From: CAVSWT01 sp963746735
GTDB taxonomy: Bacteria > Bacteroidota > Ignavibacteria > Ignavibacteriales > Ignavibacteriaceae
Direction of reading: 5' to 3'
Length of the DNA stretch: 64,000 nucleotides
NCBI GenBank assembly: GCA_963746735.1
Contig: CAVVCO010000013.1
Coordinates: 1-64,000 of the forward strand
Part shown: positions 29,748 through 40,131 of the stretch, in pieces
Layout of the letters: each line of letters opens with the position of its first letter
Position numbering within the stretch: position 1 is the first letter of the stretch
Notes under the pieces: model-generated
The model's input: only the letters and a program-made list of their open reading frames with translations
Database searches by the model: none
Told to the model about the DNA's origin: nothing
Position numbers and translations under genes: made by a program

Positions 29748-30590
29748 ATGTCTTTAATTGGAATTGATCTTGGCGGAACAAATGTTAGATCAGGAAGAGT
29801 AGATAATAATTCAATAGAAGAAATAGCAACAAAAAAAATTACTGCGACAGGCTCAGTAGAATTAATTTTAAATGAAATTTGTGGGACGATTGATAAAGTC
29901 ATCAAAGCAGATGTTACAGGAATAGGAGTTGGCGTTCCGAGTGTTGTAGATACGGAAAAGGGAATAGTTTACGGGGTTCAAAATATTCCTTCCTGGCAAG
30001 AAGTTTATTTAAAAGATATTTTAGAAAAAAAGTATAACCTTCCAACTTATGTTAATAATGACGCAAATTGTTTTGCAGCAGGAGAAAAATATTTTGGAAA
30101 AGCATAAAAATATAAAAACGCAGTTGGATTAATTGTTGGTACTGGCTTAGGTGCGGGATTAATCTTAAACGATAAACTTTATTCCGGAACTAATTGCGGA
30201 GCGGGAGAATTCGGAACAATTTCTTTCAGAGAACATAATTTAGAATATTACAGCAGCGGACAATATTTTATACAGCAGCATTCAACCGACGGAGCAGCCT
30301 TGTATGAAGCAGCAAAGAATAAAGATTCAAAAGCACTAAAAATATTTTCCGAATTTGGAAGCAATTTGGGTGAAGCCATAAAGCTAGTTATGTATTCTAT
30401 TGATCCGCAAATTATAGTTTTAGGCGGCTCTCTCACTAAATCGTTTGAATTTTTTAAGGAGACAATGTGGAAATCAATAAATGATTTTGAATACAAACAA
30501 GCGCTTAAAAAGATTAAAATAGAATGTAGTGAAATTAAAGATATAGCAGTTTTAGGTGCTGCGGCATTATATCTTGACGCACAGCATTAA
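29748..30590 (+). CDS. ROK family sugar kinase with an in-frame TAA
   Basis: About 280 residues. The N-terminal ATP-binding motif is IGIDLGGTNVRSG, the central sequence NNDANCFAAGEKYFG ends at a TAA at 30105-30107, and the same frame goes straight on with KYKNAVGLIVGTGLGAG, GTNCGAGEFGTI and LGAAALYL. The frame is unchanged on both sides, so this is a base substitution or miscalled codon, not a frameshift; the expected residue is Lys, Gln or Glu. The zinc motif CGxxGCxE of many ROK proteins is absent. It is likely a glucokinase or N-acetylhexosamine kinase; repressor function is unlikely because no helix-turn-helix precedes the kinase. Confidence 0.82.
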
Positions 30591-30619
30591 ATAAAAATTA
30601 TAAATATAAATTTAACATC

Positions 30620-33244
30620 ATGAAAAAAATTATTTTATTATTGTTTGTTTTACAATTTGTTGCTTTTTCACAAGATGATTCACAATACTCATTTATGCTA
30701 AAAGATAATTGGAAAATACAATCGTCTGGAGAATTAATAGTTTCTGGCAAAATCATTTCTACAGATAGTTATGATGCAAAGAACTGGTATCCCACAACTG
30801 TTCCCTCAACAGTGCTTGCTGCTTTAGTTCGGAACGGTGTTTACAAAGATATTTTTGTGGGGGAGAATTTAAAAACCATTCCCAAAGAACAATTTAAAAA
30901 ACCTTGGTGGTATAGAAATGAATTTACGGTAAGAAATAATAAAGATTTAAATTTTTTCAAAATTAAATTTGAAGGAATAAACTACAAAGCAAATATTTGG
31001 CTGAATGGAAAACTAGTTGCAGATACCTCTACTATTTTCGGAACTTTCCGGCATTTTGAGTTAGATGTCACTTCATTTATAAAACTAAATGGAAAAAATG
31101 TTTTAGCTGTTGAAGTCATTCCGCCTGTTCTTGGGGATTACACGATGGGTTTTGTTGATTGGAACCCTGAGCCCCCGGATAATAATATGGGAATCTGGCG
31201 AAGTGTTGAAATTACACAAACAGGAAATGTTTCGATTAATTTTCCCAATGTTCAAACCAGGTTTACTAATAATCAATTGAAGGAAGCAAGATTATCTGTT
31301 TCTGCCGAACTTAAAAATAACAGCTCTCAAAAGATATCCGGTGTTTTGGAAGGTGTAATTGATTCAAAAACATTCTCAAAAAAAATTGAGCTTGAGCCGA
31401 ATCAAAATAAAAAAATAAATTTTTCTCCTTTTGATTTTAAAGAATTGAATATTACCAATCCGAGAGTTTGGTGGACTTACGATCTCGGTAAACCGGAGTT
31501 ATATAATCTTAAGCTTACATTTAAAGAAGATAGTGTAATTTCAGATGAACAAAATATTCATTTCGGAATTAGAGAAGTTTCCGATTATTTCACAAAAGAT
31601 GGTTTCCGGGGATATAAACTGAACAGAAAAAAAATTCTTATTCGGGGCGGCGGCTGGACTGATAATATGCTTCTCGATAATACTTATGCAAATTTGAAAG
31701 CTCAAGTTGAATATGCAAAACAAATGAATTTAAATGCACTTCGCTTTGAAGGCTTTTGGGGAACCAGTCAGGATATTTATAATCTATGTGATGAAGAAGG
31801 AATTTTGTTAATGGTTGGCTGGAGCTGCCAATGGGAGTGGGGGCGTTTTCTTGGAATGAAAGACAACGAATATGGCACTATAAATTCGCCTTCCAGTATT
31901 AAACTAATTTCAGAATCTTGGAAAGACCAAATAAAATGGCTGCGAAATCATCCATCAATTTTTGTCTGGCTTTATGGAAGCGATAAATATCCAAATCCGG
32001 AACTGGAAGAAAACTATATTAAAATATTATTTAACAATGATCCTACAAGGCCTGTAATTTCCTCTGCTGCTGAACATACGTCTTCGATTACAGGCAAGTC
32101 AAGAGTTAAAATGAGAGGGCCTTACGATTATGTCCCTCCAAGCTATTGGTATATTGATACTGCAAACGGTGGCGCCTTTGGATTTAATACCGAGACAGGT
32201 CCGGGTCCGCAAGTTCCTATTGAAGAAAGTATAAAGAAATTCATTCCAGAAAATCATCTTTGGCCGATAGATTCAGTTTGGTATTTCCATTGCGGCGGAG
32301 CAGGCAAATTTAAAGAGCTTGATCGTTATACAGAAGCAATGGATGAAAGACTCGGCACTGCAAACAGTTTAGAAGAATATTGTACTAAAGCTCAATTCTT
32401 AAATTATGAAGGCATGCGTGCAATGTTTGAAGCATTTGTTGCAAATCGTTATAAAGCAACAGGTATAATTCAATGGATGTATAATTCGGCATGGCCAAAA
32501 TTCTGGTGGCAGTTTTATGATTATTATTTAATGCCAACCGCAGCATTTTATGGTGCTCGAAAAGCTTGTGAACCGGTTCATATATTATATAATTATGGGA
32601 CTAATTCAATTTTAGCTGTGAATAATTCTACGAATTCGCTTGAAAACTTAAAAGCTGAGGTGAAAGTTTTTAATTTCGATTTGTCTCCGAAGTTTTCGTT
32701 TAACAAAACAATTTCATTAAAGCCTGATGAAAATATTATTATAACATCATTAGATAGTTTGAAAAATCTTGATACAACTTACTTTGTTGATTTGAGATTA
32801 TATAATGATAAAAATGAAATTGTCAGTTCAAACTTTTATTGCTTATCAACAACAAAAGAAACTCTTGATTATTCAAAAAATACCTGGTTCGTCACCCCGG
32901 TAAAACAATATGCAGATTTGAAGGAATTAAATAATCTTCCTAAAACTGATTTAAACGTAAAAGCATCTTCAATTAAAAAAGAAGATAGAGTTGAAATAAG
33001 TGTTGACGTAGAAAATCCTTCAAACTCACTTGCACTTCAAGTTGAATTAAATTTATTTAATTCTGAAAATAATGAAGCAATAGTTCCGATCTTCTGGGAT
33101 GATAATTATTTTTCCTTGCTTCCAGGAGAGAAGAAAACGGTTAGTTGTTATTATTATAAAAATAGTAATGAAAATGTTAATGCATCGTATATTAAAATAA
33201 AAGGATGGAATATAAACGAAAAGAAAATTGCATTAACTCAATAA
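30620..33244 (+). CDS. GH2 exo-beta-D-glucosaminidase/beta-mannosidase-like hydrolase, exported
   Basis: An 874-residue enzyme with a signal peptide (about residues 1-19). It follows the GH2 layout: N-terminal sugar-binding jelly roll (WWYRNEFTV), an immunoglobulin-like domain, and the TIM barrel. The segment FVWLYGSDKYPNPE (about 448-462) has Asp where most GH2 enzymes have the Asn-Glu acid/base pair, and GFNTETGPGPQVP (about 517-530) carries the nucleophile Glu; both features match exo-beta-glucosaminidases of the CsxA type. C-terminal Ig-like domains follow. It would release GlcN or similar units outside the cytoplasm. It follows the ROK kinase by 29 bases and could feed it. Confidence 0.85.
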   Translation: MKKIILLLFVLQFVAFSQDDSQYSFMLKDNWKIQSSGELIVSGKIISTDSYDAKNWYPTTVPSTVLAALVRNGVYKDIFVGENLKTIPKEQFKKPWWYRNEFTVRNNKDLNFFKIKFEGINYKANIWLNGKLVADTSTIFGTFRHFELDVTSFIKLNGKNVLAVEVIPPVLGDYTMGFVDWNPEPPDNNMGIWRSVEITQTGNVSINFPNVQTRFTNNQLKEARLSVSAELKNNSSQKISGVLEGVIDSKTFSKKIELEPNQNKKINFSPFDFKELNITNPRVWWTYDLGKPELYNLKLTFKEDSVISDEQNIHFGIREVSDYFTKDGFRGYKLNRKKILIRGGGWTDNMLLDNTYANLKAQVEYAKQMNLNALRFEGFWGTSQDIYNLCDEEGILLMVGWSCQWEWGRFLGMKDNEYGTINSPSSIKLISESWKDQIKWLRNHPSIFVWLYGSDKYPNPELEENYIKILFNNDPTRPVISSAAEHTSSITGKSRVKMRGPYDYVPPSYWYIDTANGGAFGFNTETGPGPQVPIEESIKKFIPENHLWPIDSVWYFHCGGAGKFKELDRYTEAMDERLGTANSLEEYCTKAQFLNYEGMRAMFEAFVANRYKATGIIQWMYNSAWPKFWWQFYDYYLMPTAAFYGARKACEPVHILYNYGTNSILAVNNSTNSLENLKAEVKVFNFDLSPKFSFNKTISLKPDENIIITSLDSLKNLDTTYFVDLRLYNDKNEIVSSNFYCLSTTKETLDYSKNTWFVTPVKQYADLKELNNLPKTDLNVKASSIKKEDRVEISVDVENPSNSLALQVELNLFNSENNEAIVPIFWDDNYFSLLPGEKKTVSCYYYKNSNENVNASYIKIKGWNINEKKIALTQ

Positions 33245-33391
33245 TACATTTATAAATTGATCTTAAATCTCTTGAAAATAATACCATTATAAATCATATA
33301 TTAGAAAGTCAATTTTATAAAAGTTTAAATTCAGTTTTAATTTGTAAAGATTTTATTTTTCTTCACTGTTGAGAATAATAAAACCGGGGAA

Positions 33392-36034
33392 ATGATGGTC
33401 TCCAAATTTGTACTTCTCTTTTTGATAGCAACTTTATTAACAAAAAATATTTTTTCTTTTAATTCAATTGCTGCATCAGATACTGTAAGAGACAATTCAA
33501 ATAAACCTAAAAGAATTTATACCACAACCCGTTTGACCACAGAACCGCCTTTGATTGATGGGAAATTAAATGATGCTTGCTGGATGACGGGTGAATGGGC
33601 AGGTAATTTCACTCAATGGATTCCAAATGAAGGGGCAAAACCTTCCCAGCCGACACAATTAAAAATTTTGTATGATGACAAAAATCTGTATGTCGCAATT
33701 AGAGCATTTGACAACGAGCCGGATAAAATAAATCGAAAAGCCGGAAGACGAGATGAATTTCAAGGAGATATTGTGGGAATAAATTTCGACAGTTATCATG
33801 ATCATCGAACGGGATTTGAGTTTAACATCACTGCCGCAGGACAGAAAATAGATTTGCTTCTTTCAAATCCTTCAAACTGGGATGTTAACTGGAATGCAGT
33901 TTGGAAAGCAAAAACAGCAATTGAAGATTCAGCTTGGACGGCAGAATATGAAATCCCGTTAAGTCAGCTTCGATATAGCAGCGATGAAGAACAGGTCTGG
34001 GGAATGCATTGCTGGCGATGGATCGATAGACTGCAAGAAGAAAGTGATTGGGAGCCTCAGTCTTCAACAGGTCCTGGTGTTATTTATCAATTTGGCGAGC
34101 TGCATGGCATAAAAGATATTCCCAAATTCCGCCGTATTGAATTGATGCCATTCTCATTAGGTAAGCTGAATACTTTTAAAAGAGAATTAGGAAATCCATA
34201 CAAGGAAAAAGGAAGGACTTGGCTGGGGAATGCGGGATTGGATGCAAAAATAGGAATCACAAGTAACTTCACAGCAGATGTATCTATTAATCCGGATTTT
34301 GGACAAGTGGAATCTGACCCTTCTGTTATGAACTTAACTGCATTTGAAACTTTTTATGAAGAAAAAAGACCGTTCTTTCTGGAAGGGAAAAATATTTTCA
34401 ATTTTGATTTTAGTGATGCAAATATTTTTTATAGCCGCAGAATAGGCCAATCGCCAAATTATATTCCCGATATTCAAGACGGAGAATATATGAAGCTGCC
34501 TGATTATACAACTATTTTAAGTGCAATAAAAGTGAGCGGTAAAACGGCTGATGGTCTTGCTGTTGGTGTACTGCAAAGTTTAACTGCAAATGAAAATGCT
34601 AAAATAAATTCCTTCGGGGTTAACAAAGAAATTAGTGTTGAACCATTAACAAGTTTTACAATTGCAAGACTACAGCAGGATTTCAAACAAGGAAATACGG
34701 TTTTAGGCGGAATTTTTACTTCAACTAATCGATTTATTAATGACAACCATCTTAATTACTTAAACCATAATGCTTATACTGGTGGAATTGATTTTCTTCA
34801 TCAATGGAATGATAAGGAATTTTATGTTGATGCAAAATTTGCCGGCAGTTATATTAATGGCAGCACTAATGCGATTAATATTCTTCAAACATCATCGGCA
34901 AGATATTTCCAGCGACCCGATGCAAATCATATAAAATATGACAGCACAAGAACAAATCTTTCAGGTTACGGCGGTGGTGTTAAAGTTGGAAAGGGAAGTG
35001 TGGGACTTTGGCGATATTCAGCCGAGTTAAATTTTCGATCTCCTGGTTTTGATCTTAATGATCTTGGTTTTATGCATACCGCTGATGTTGTTCAAGAAGA
35101 AAATTCAATTTCATATTTTGTAAATCAACCGGTTTCAATTTTTAGAACCTACACTTTGGGACTAACCCAGACAAACAACTGGGATTTTGGTATAAATCAT
35201 TTGTCTTCCAGCGGAATGATTAGGGCCTATCTTGAATTTCTAAATAATTGGGCTTTGTCCGAATCAATTACATACACTTCGCAAGCATTGGATACTCGCA
35301 TACTTCGAGGCGGTTATGCAATGATAGTTCCTTCCTATTGGCTAAATAATTTTTATTTTAGAACTGATCCATCCGAAAAAATATTCTTTGAATTTAATAC
35401 GAACTTTTCGCAATCAGGTTCTAATAGCTCACGTCTCACTGAAGTTCAGCCGACTTTATCTTTTGTCCCGTTGAATATTCTTAAGCTGTCAATAGGAATT
35501 TACTATTCATCAAACACTAATCATATTCAATACATAGAAACAATTTCCTCAAACAATCAAAAGAAATATTTATTGGGAAAAATTAATCAAAAAACCTTTA
35601 GCACGACTTTCAGAATTGATTATAATATCACTACTGAACTTTCGGTTCAATATTATGGGAGTCCTTTTGCTTCGGTTGGAAAATATTCCGAATTTAAAAA
35701 GGTTACTAATCCCAGGGCACAAGAATATGATAACAGATTTTCAATGCTTAAAACCACATTAAATGAGAATACGTATGACGTGTCTGAGAATAATAGTTCA
35801 CAGGTAGATTACACTTTTGAAAATCCCGATTTCAACTTCTTCCAATTTAGGTCAAATCTTGTTTTAAGATGGGAATATATGCCGGGATCTCAGCTTTATT
35901 TAGTTTGGGCGCAGGATAGGACAAATTTTATTATGCCGGGAAGTAATTCTGTTTACGATGCAATGGATAGTCTAAGATATGTTTCACCGAATAATATTTT
36001 TCTTGTAAAAATTAATTACTGGTTTTCGATTTAA
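33392..36034 (+). CDS. DUF5916 outer-membrane protein with CBM9-like N-terminus
   Basis: An 880-residue protein. After a signal peptide (about 1-23), residues about 45-230 form a CBM9-like carbohydrate-binding domain (TTEPPLIDGKLNDACW, ILYDDKNLYVAIRAFD, RTGFEFNITAAGQ). The rest is the DUF5916 region, a long series of amphipathic strands ending in VKINYWFSI, the aromatic terminus of an outer-membrane barrel; AFETFYEEKRPFFLEG is the family's most conserved block. Function is unproven; the fused carbohydrate-binding domain and the adjacent GH2 gene suggest glycan binding or uptake. It has its own upstream gap of 147 bases. Confidence 0.88.
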   Translation: MMVSKFVLLFLIATLLTKNIFSFNSIAASDTVRDNSNKPKRIYTTTRLTTEPPLIDGKLNDACWMTGEWAGNFTQWIPNEGAKPSQPTQLKILYDDKNLYVAIRAFDNEPDKINRKAGRRDEFQGDIVGINFDSYHDHRTGFEFNITAAGQKIDLLLSNPSNWDVNWNAVWKAKTAIEDSAWTAEYEIPLSQLRYSSDEEQVWGMHCWRWIDRLQEESDWEPQSSTGPGVIYQFGELHGIKDIPKFRRIELMPFSLGKLNTFKRELGNPYKEKGRTWLGNAGLDAKIGITSNFTADVSINPDFGQVESDPSVMNLTAFETFYEEKRPFFLEGKNIFNFDFSDANIFYSRRIGQSPNYIPDIQDGEYMKLPDYTTILSAIKVSGKTADGLAVGVLQSLTANENAKINSFGVNKEISVEPLTSFTIARLQQDFKQGNTVLGGIFTSTNRFINDNHLNYLNHNAYTGGIDFLHQWNDKEFYVDAKFAGSYINGSTNAINILQTSSARYFQRPDANHIKYDSTRTNLSGYGGGVKVGKGSVGLWRYSAELNFRSPGFDLNDLGFMHTADVVQEENSISYFVNQPVSIFRTYTLGLTQTNNWDFGINHLSSSGMIRAYLEFLNNWALSESITYTSQALDTRILRGGYAMIVPSYWLNNFYFRTDPSEKIFFEFNTNFSQSGSNSSRLTEVQPTLSFVPLNILKLSIGIYYSSNTNHIQYIETISSNNQKKYLLGKINQKTFSTTFRIDYNITTELSVQYYGSPFASVGKYSEFKKVTNPRAQEYDNRFSMLKTTLNENTYDVSENNSSQVDYTFENPDFNFFQFRSNLVLRWEYMPGSQLYLVWAQDRTNFIMPGSNSVYDAMDSLRYVSPNNIFLVKINYWFSI

Positions 36035-36140
36035 TTACAAATGATTTTATCGTTTAATAAAAAGCATTGTTAAAACAAAAAAAATTATCAAACTTACTAG
36101 TAAATTGTAATTTGAGACACTTCATTTCATTTTTGATTGA

Positions 36141-36171
36141 TTGATTTTTAGCAATTGTCGTCTTACTTTTG
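36141..36171 (+). promoter_or_regulatory. Possible Bacteroidota-type promoter (TTG...TACTTTTG)
   Basis: TACTTTTG at 36164-36171 matches the Bacteroidota -7 element TAnnTTTG exactly, and a TTGA at 36141-36144 lies 19 bases upstream, near the expected -33 position. It is 36 bases before the sigma-factor start. The -33 match is weak, so this is tentative. Confidence 0.35.
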
Positions 36172-36206
36172 CATATTATTTCACTTAACAAATTAAATAG
36201 CGTAAT

Positions 36207-36790
36207 TTGACTTCAAATACTCCTTTAACCGATATTGAATTGTTAAAAAGGGTCTCTAATAGTGATTCCAAAGCACTGGAGATTTTATACAATCGGTATT
36301 CTCCTTTATTATATACGATAATTAAAAAAATAGTTGCAGATGAGAAAACAGCCCAGCAAGTTTTAGCGGATGTGTTTGTAATTGTATGGCGGAAAATAAG
36401 GTGTTTTGATTTTGAAACTAATAATCCTTATACATGGATTGTTACTTTAACAAGAAATAAAGCTGTAGATACTCTTAGAAGAAGACGTGCCGATTCAAAT
36501 TTCCAAGAATACAATGATGTTTTTGAAAATGAATTTATTATTCCCAGCATATCAAATAAAATAGGCGGGTTGGATTTAAAAGGATGCACTGAAGTAAAAA
36601 AAATAATTTTGAAGAAGCATTAAATAAACTTACGGATGCACAGCAATATGTTATTTACCTGGCATATTATGAAGGTTTCACTGAGCAAGAAATTGCCGCA
36701 AAGCTTAATATCCCGGTGCAGACTGTTAAATCTAAAGTTAAAATTGCTTTACTAAATCTTCGTGAAAATTTAGCAATGGAAGAAATGTAA
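36207..36790 (+). CDS. ECF-type RNA polymerase sigma factor (one frameshift)
   Basis: About 194 residues after repair. The first frame carries region 2 (LYNRYSPLLYTIIKKI, DVFVIVWRKIRCFD, NPYTWIVTLTRNKAVDTLRRRR). It closes after an A8 run near 36600, and the next frame carries region 4 (ALNKLTDAQQYVIYLAYYEG, TEQEIAAKLNIPVQTVKSKV) to a stop at 36788-36790. One base in the A8 run restores the gene. No ATG is available; the TTG at 36207 is the most probable start. The stop overlaps the start of the anti-sigma gene (TAATG), the usual coupling of an ECF sigma factor with its regulator. Closest in style to SigK/SigL-type factors. Confidence 0.87.
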
Positions 36791-38467
36791 TGTCTGATAA
36801 AGATGCTAAATATGATTTAATGTACGCTTATGCATTAGGCTGTTTAGATGATAATCAAGTATTAAACTTTAAAGAAATAACTGTAAGCGACGATAACTTT
36901 GCTTGGGACGAACTAGGTGAATTTCAAAATCTTGCCGCATTAATGGCTTCAATACTTACAGTTGAAATTCCAAAGCCTGAGGTTAAAGAAAAAGTCGCTC
37001 AAAAACTTTATAGCTTAAAGAACGAAGATGTACAACCTGCGGAACAATCAACAGATGTAAATAAAGAAAACGAAACATTCGATAATATAGATGAGTTTGT
37101 TGATGAACCTGTTATCGATGAACCAAAAGAGTCTTCTATTTTTGAAACGCCATTTATAGAAAACGAAACTGTAAATGAAGAAATAGAGTTGCCAACTTTT
37201 GAAAATGATTTAAACGATACACAGCTTCAAGAAGAAATAGATAAAGAAAAGGATACAGATTTCCCTGATGAAGAAATTAAAGTCGGAACTAGTTTCAGTT
37301 GCAGAGAATGAAGATTTAAATGATGAACAGGTCAAAAGTGAAATAAAGGAAGACAGCGATGCAGAACTTCATCAGGATGAAGTAAAGAAGGAACAAAAAC
37401 CAATCGCACAAAATGAAAATGGTGAGATTTCATTTGATGATGAGACACAAGGGATAGAAGTTCATTCTGAAAATGAGTTAGAAGAAAAAGTTCGTATTGA
37501 AGTTAAAGAAAATAAAATCGAACAAACCAGTGAAGAAAAGAATTTAATGGAAGAAAATAATGATCCCTTTGAACTTGATGATGACTTTCTGACAAAAAGA
37601 AAAGAGCCGGAAAAATTCAGGATTGAAGACGTTGATGATGAGAAGGTAGAAAAAGTTTCTGAAAACTTCATTGAAAAATTCATAGAACATAATAAGTCAA
37701 GCATAACGGAAAAAATTGACAAGACAATTGAAGGTGTAAAAGAGCAGGTAGGGAACGAACCGGAAGTTGATGAATCAGGGTATGAACTGGTTCAGCCAAC
37801 AACTAAAAATTTATCTATCATCGGAAACTTTGATTTGTCTGTAGAAAAAAATGACCTTGATGAAAATTCAATTGATCATCAATTGGGTGAGGATTCTTTA
37901 AAAAGCCAAGAGCTTCAGCGAGTTTTTATTCAAAAAAATTCCGGTTCAAAACTGCCAATAATTATTCTTTTCATATTGAGTATTTTGTTTTTAGGTGCGG
38001 CGCTATATTTCTATCTTAATTTCAATAAAATTATTACTACAACTAATAAAGAAATTGTTGAATTAAAACATGACTCAGCAGCACTTATTTCATCAAAGCA
38101 GACTTCACGCGCAGTGATTTCATTTCTTGAATCTCCAAATGTAAGGGTAGTAGAGCTTGGCCCTACAGAAGCAGCTCCAAATTCATCTGGCAAGCTTTAC
38201 ATTAACTTTAATGCAGGAACCGGATACCTCTTCACAAAAAATTTACCTGTAATTGCCAGCGATAAAAGTCTGCAGCTTTGGTTAACAGAAGGAAGTAGAT
38301 TTATTTCTTTAGGAGTGGTTGATACAAAAGGCGACGATGAATATTATCCTTTCACATTCAAATCAGTCAGTTCACCTGCTACTACTGAAATATTGGTTAC
38401 AGAAGAGAATTCAGGTGGGGCAGTACAGCCCAGCAGCAGGCTGCTTTTAATTGGAGCCTTAGAATAA
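36790..38467 (+). CDS. RskA-type anti-sigma factor with a very long acidic insert (one frameshift)
   Basis: About 558 residues after repair, more than twice the usual RskA length. The first 65 residues look like the sigma-binding N-terminal domain (YDLMYAYALGCLDDNQVLNF). Then about 310 residues, strongly enriched in Glu, Asp and Lys, with no predicted fold, lead to one transmembrane helix (PIIILFILSILFLGAALYFY). The exported C-terminal part is a recognisable RskA domain (VRVVELGPTEAAP, LYINFNAGTGYLF, SLQLWLTEGS, ILVTEENSGGAVQPSSRLLL). The break at about 37275 (one base too many in TTAAAGTCGG) is inside the acidic part and continues as SELVSVAENED. Start overlaps the sigma stop. No zinc-binding HxxxCxxC is present. 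Confidence 0.8.
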
Positions 38468-38470
38468 ATT

Positions 38471-38980
38471 TTATTTCTTTTCAGATCTTCTTAAAAGAAA
38501 ATAAATGCCCGCCGCAATTATAATTATAGGCAAGTATTTTATAGTTATATTCGCTAAAGAACTAAAAAAGACCGAAGAATTAAATTTCCCCCAGAAAAAT
38601 ACGGATACAATTCCCATCAGGATAAACACTATAGAAATTAGAAAGTAAATTTTATCTTTTATGCTGTCAAAAAATATAATTAAAAAGCTAAAGCCGATAT
38701 TAAAAAAAAGTGCAGGGTACAATACTTCGGAATTATTTCTAAATTCAAAATTATTAATTAGAAAAAGCACTACTCCCCAGAGAAAAATAAAAGAACTGGA
38801 AAAAACTAAGGAAATATTTCCCTTCCCAAATGAATTAAAAAATAATCCAAGGCCGGCAAAGATTAGAGTGTAGCTTAATATTTCCGATAATGTAATGCTT
38901 ATAAATCCTAAAAGCTTAAGGAGGAAAGTAAAAGCTAAAAAAGTAAGAAGATAAATAATTATAAGCTGGTTCTTTTTCAC
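38471..38980 (-). CDS. Small integral membrane protein, unknown function
   Basis: A 169-residue protein starting at a GTG (38980) with about five closely spaced hydrophobic helices and few charged residues apart from short Lys-containing turns (FDSIKDK). It ends in the basic tail LLRRSEKK, consistent with a cytoplasmic C-terminus. It is convergent with the anti-sigma gene, whose stop lies 3 bases away, so the 3' ends abut. No family motif is recognised. Confidence 0.65.
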   Translation of the reverse strand: MKKNQLIIIYLLTFLAFTFLLKLLGFISITLSEILSYTLIFAGLGLFFNSFGKGNISLVFSSSFIFLWGVVLFLINNFEFRNNSEVLYPALFFNIGFSFLIIFFDSIKDKIYFLISIVFILMGIVSVFFWGKFNSSVFFSSLANITIKYLPIIIIAAGIYFLLRRSEKK

Positions 38981-39019
38981 AAGTAAAAAAATAATTTATT
39001 GCTGGTTTATTTTGGAAAA

Positions 39020-39943
39020 TTACAAAATTCTCTGCCCCATACTTGAAGCAATAATTTCAGTTGTAAAGATAGCGCTTTTATTTTTATTATCTAAAATGGG
39101 ATTTACTTCCGTCACTTCTAATGATGACATACACCCGCATTCGGCAATTGCTTCCATTATAAGATGCGCTTCACGATAGCTCAATCCTCCCGGTACAGGC
39201 GTCCCGACTCCCGGAACTATTGTTGGATCAACGCTGTCAAGATCAAAGCTAACATGAATGTGATCAACATTTTCTTTAAAGTGTTTCAGCACTCTAGTTA
39301 TAACGCGATGTATTCCAAGCTTGTCTATATCAGACATAGTATAAACGGGAAGGCTTATTTTTTTTATGCTTTCTCTTTCAAGTGAATCAATGCTTCTAAT
39401 TCCAATTAAAGCGCAGTTTTCAGGTTTTATTTTTGGTTTGAAGCCGTAAAAATTTACAAGCTTTTCATTCCCGATACCTAAAGAAGCGGCCAACGGCATA
39501 CCATGAATATTGCCTGAAGGAGAAGTAATATCTGTGTTCATGTCAGGATGAGCATCAATCCAAATTACTCCCATTCTCAATTTGTTTTTTCTACAGTGAG
39601 AAGAAATTCCGGCAATAGTTCCAAGAGCCATTGAATGATCTCCCCCAATACATAACGGGAATTGATCCTTCTCCAAAACTTTTTCAATTCGCGAAGCTAA
39701 TATTTTGGAAGTTCTTAATATTTCATTTAAATATTTCAGCTTTGGATTCCTAATTTTCTGTTTTTCCATTATCTGAATATTTATATCGCCGCTATCAATT
39801 ACCTTGTAGCCAAGACTTTCAAGTTTGCCTTGCAAATTTGCAATTCTCACAGCGGAAGGCCCCATATCAACACCACGCCTATCTGCGCCTAAATCCATAG
39901 GAAACCCGATTAAGTTCACAGTTTTTGTCTGTAATCTCTTCAT
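39020..39943 (-). CDS. rocF: Arginase
   Basis: A 307-residue ureohydrolase that splits L-arginine into ornithine and urea using a two-manganese centre. The metal ligands are in GGDHSMALG (about 96-104), IDAHPDMN (about 130-137) and SFDLDSVDP (about 232-240), and the C-terminal Glu in the SLEVTEVNP block. The N-terminus NLIGFPMDLGADRRGVDMGPSAVR and GVGTPVPGGLSYREA are typical of arginase rather than agmatinase or formimidoylglutamase. It stands alone, with the membrane protein gene 39 bases downstream on the same strand, and is divergent from the SpoIID-like gene. Confidence 0.93.
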   Translation of the reverse strand: MKRLQTKTVNLIGFPMDLGADRRGVDMGPSAVRIANLQGKLESLGYKVIDSGDINIQIMEKQKIRNPKLKYLNEILRTSKILASRIEKVLEKDQFPLCIGGDHSMALGTIAGISSHCRKNKLRMGVIWIDAHPDMNTDITSPSGNIHGMPLAASLGIGNEKLVNFYGFKPKIKPENCALIGIRSIDSLERESIKKISLPVYTMSDIDKLGIHRVITRVLKHFKENVDHIHVSFDLDSVDPTIVPGVGTPVPGGLSYREAHLIMEAIAECGCMSSLEVTEVNPILDNKNKSAIFTTEIIASSMGQRIL

Positions 39944-40131
39944 AAAAAATATGCTTAATGAAAATTTTGAAAGATTTCCGCCAAATTATAAAGTTTCGGG
40001 CTAATATCCCAATTTCATGGGTCTTTCATTTTTACAATACAATTTATTTAAGTTAATGATTATATTTCGATTTGCTTTCTTGAAAGTACTAAATCTAACT
40101 GTCGAATTTTTTTAAAAAATACCGGAATTCT

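Noticed and set aside
30105..30107. TAA reassigned as a sense codon
   Set aside because: All other genes in the window end with TAA, TAG or TGA in the normal way, so a single internal TAA is better explained by an error or a nonsense mutation.
37462..37722. Ser-rich minus-strand open frame opposite the acidic anti-sigma insert
   Set aside because: Its Ser/Phe-rich composition is the mechanical complement of Glu/Lys-rich codons on the other strand.
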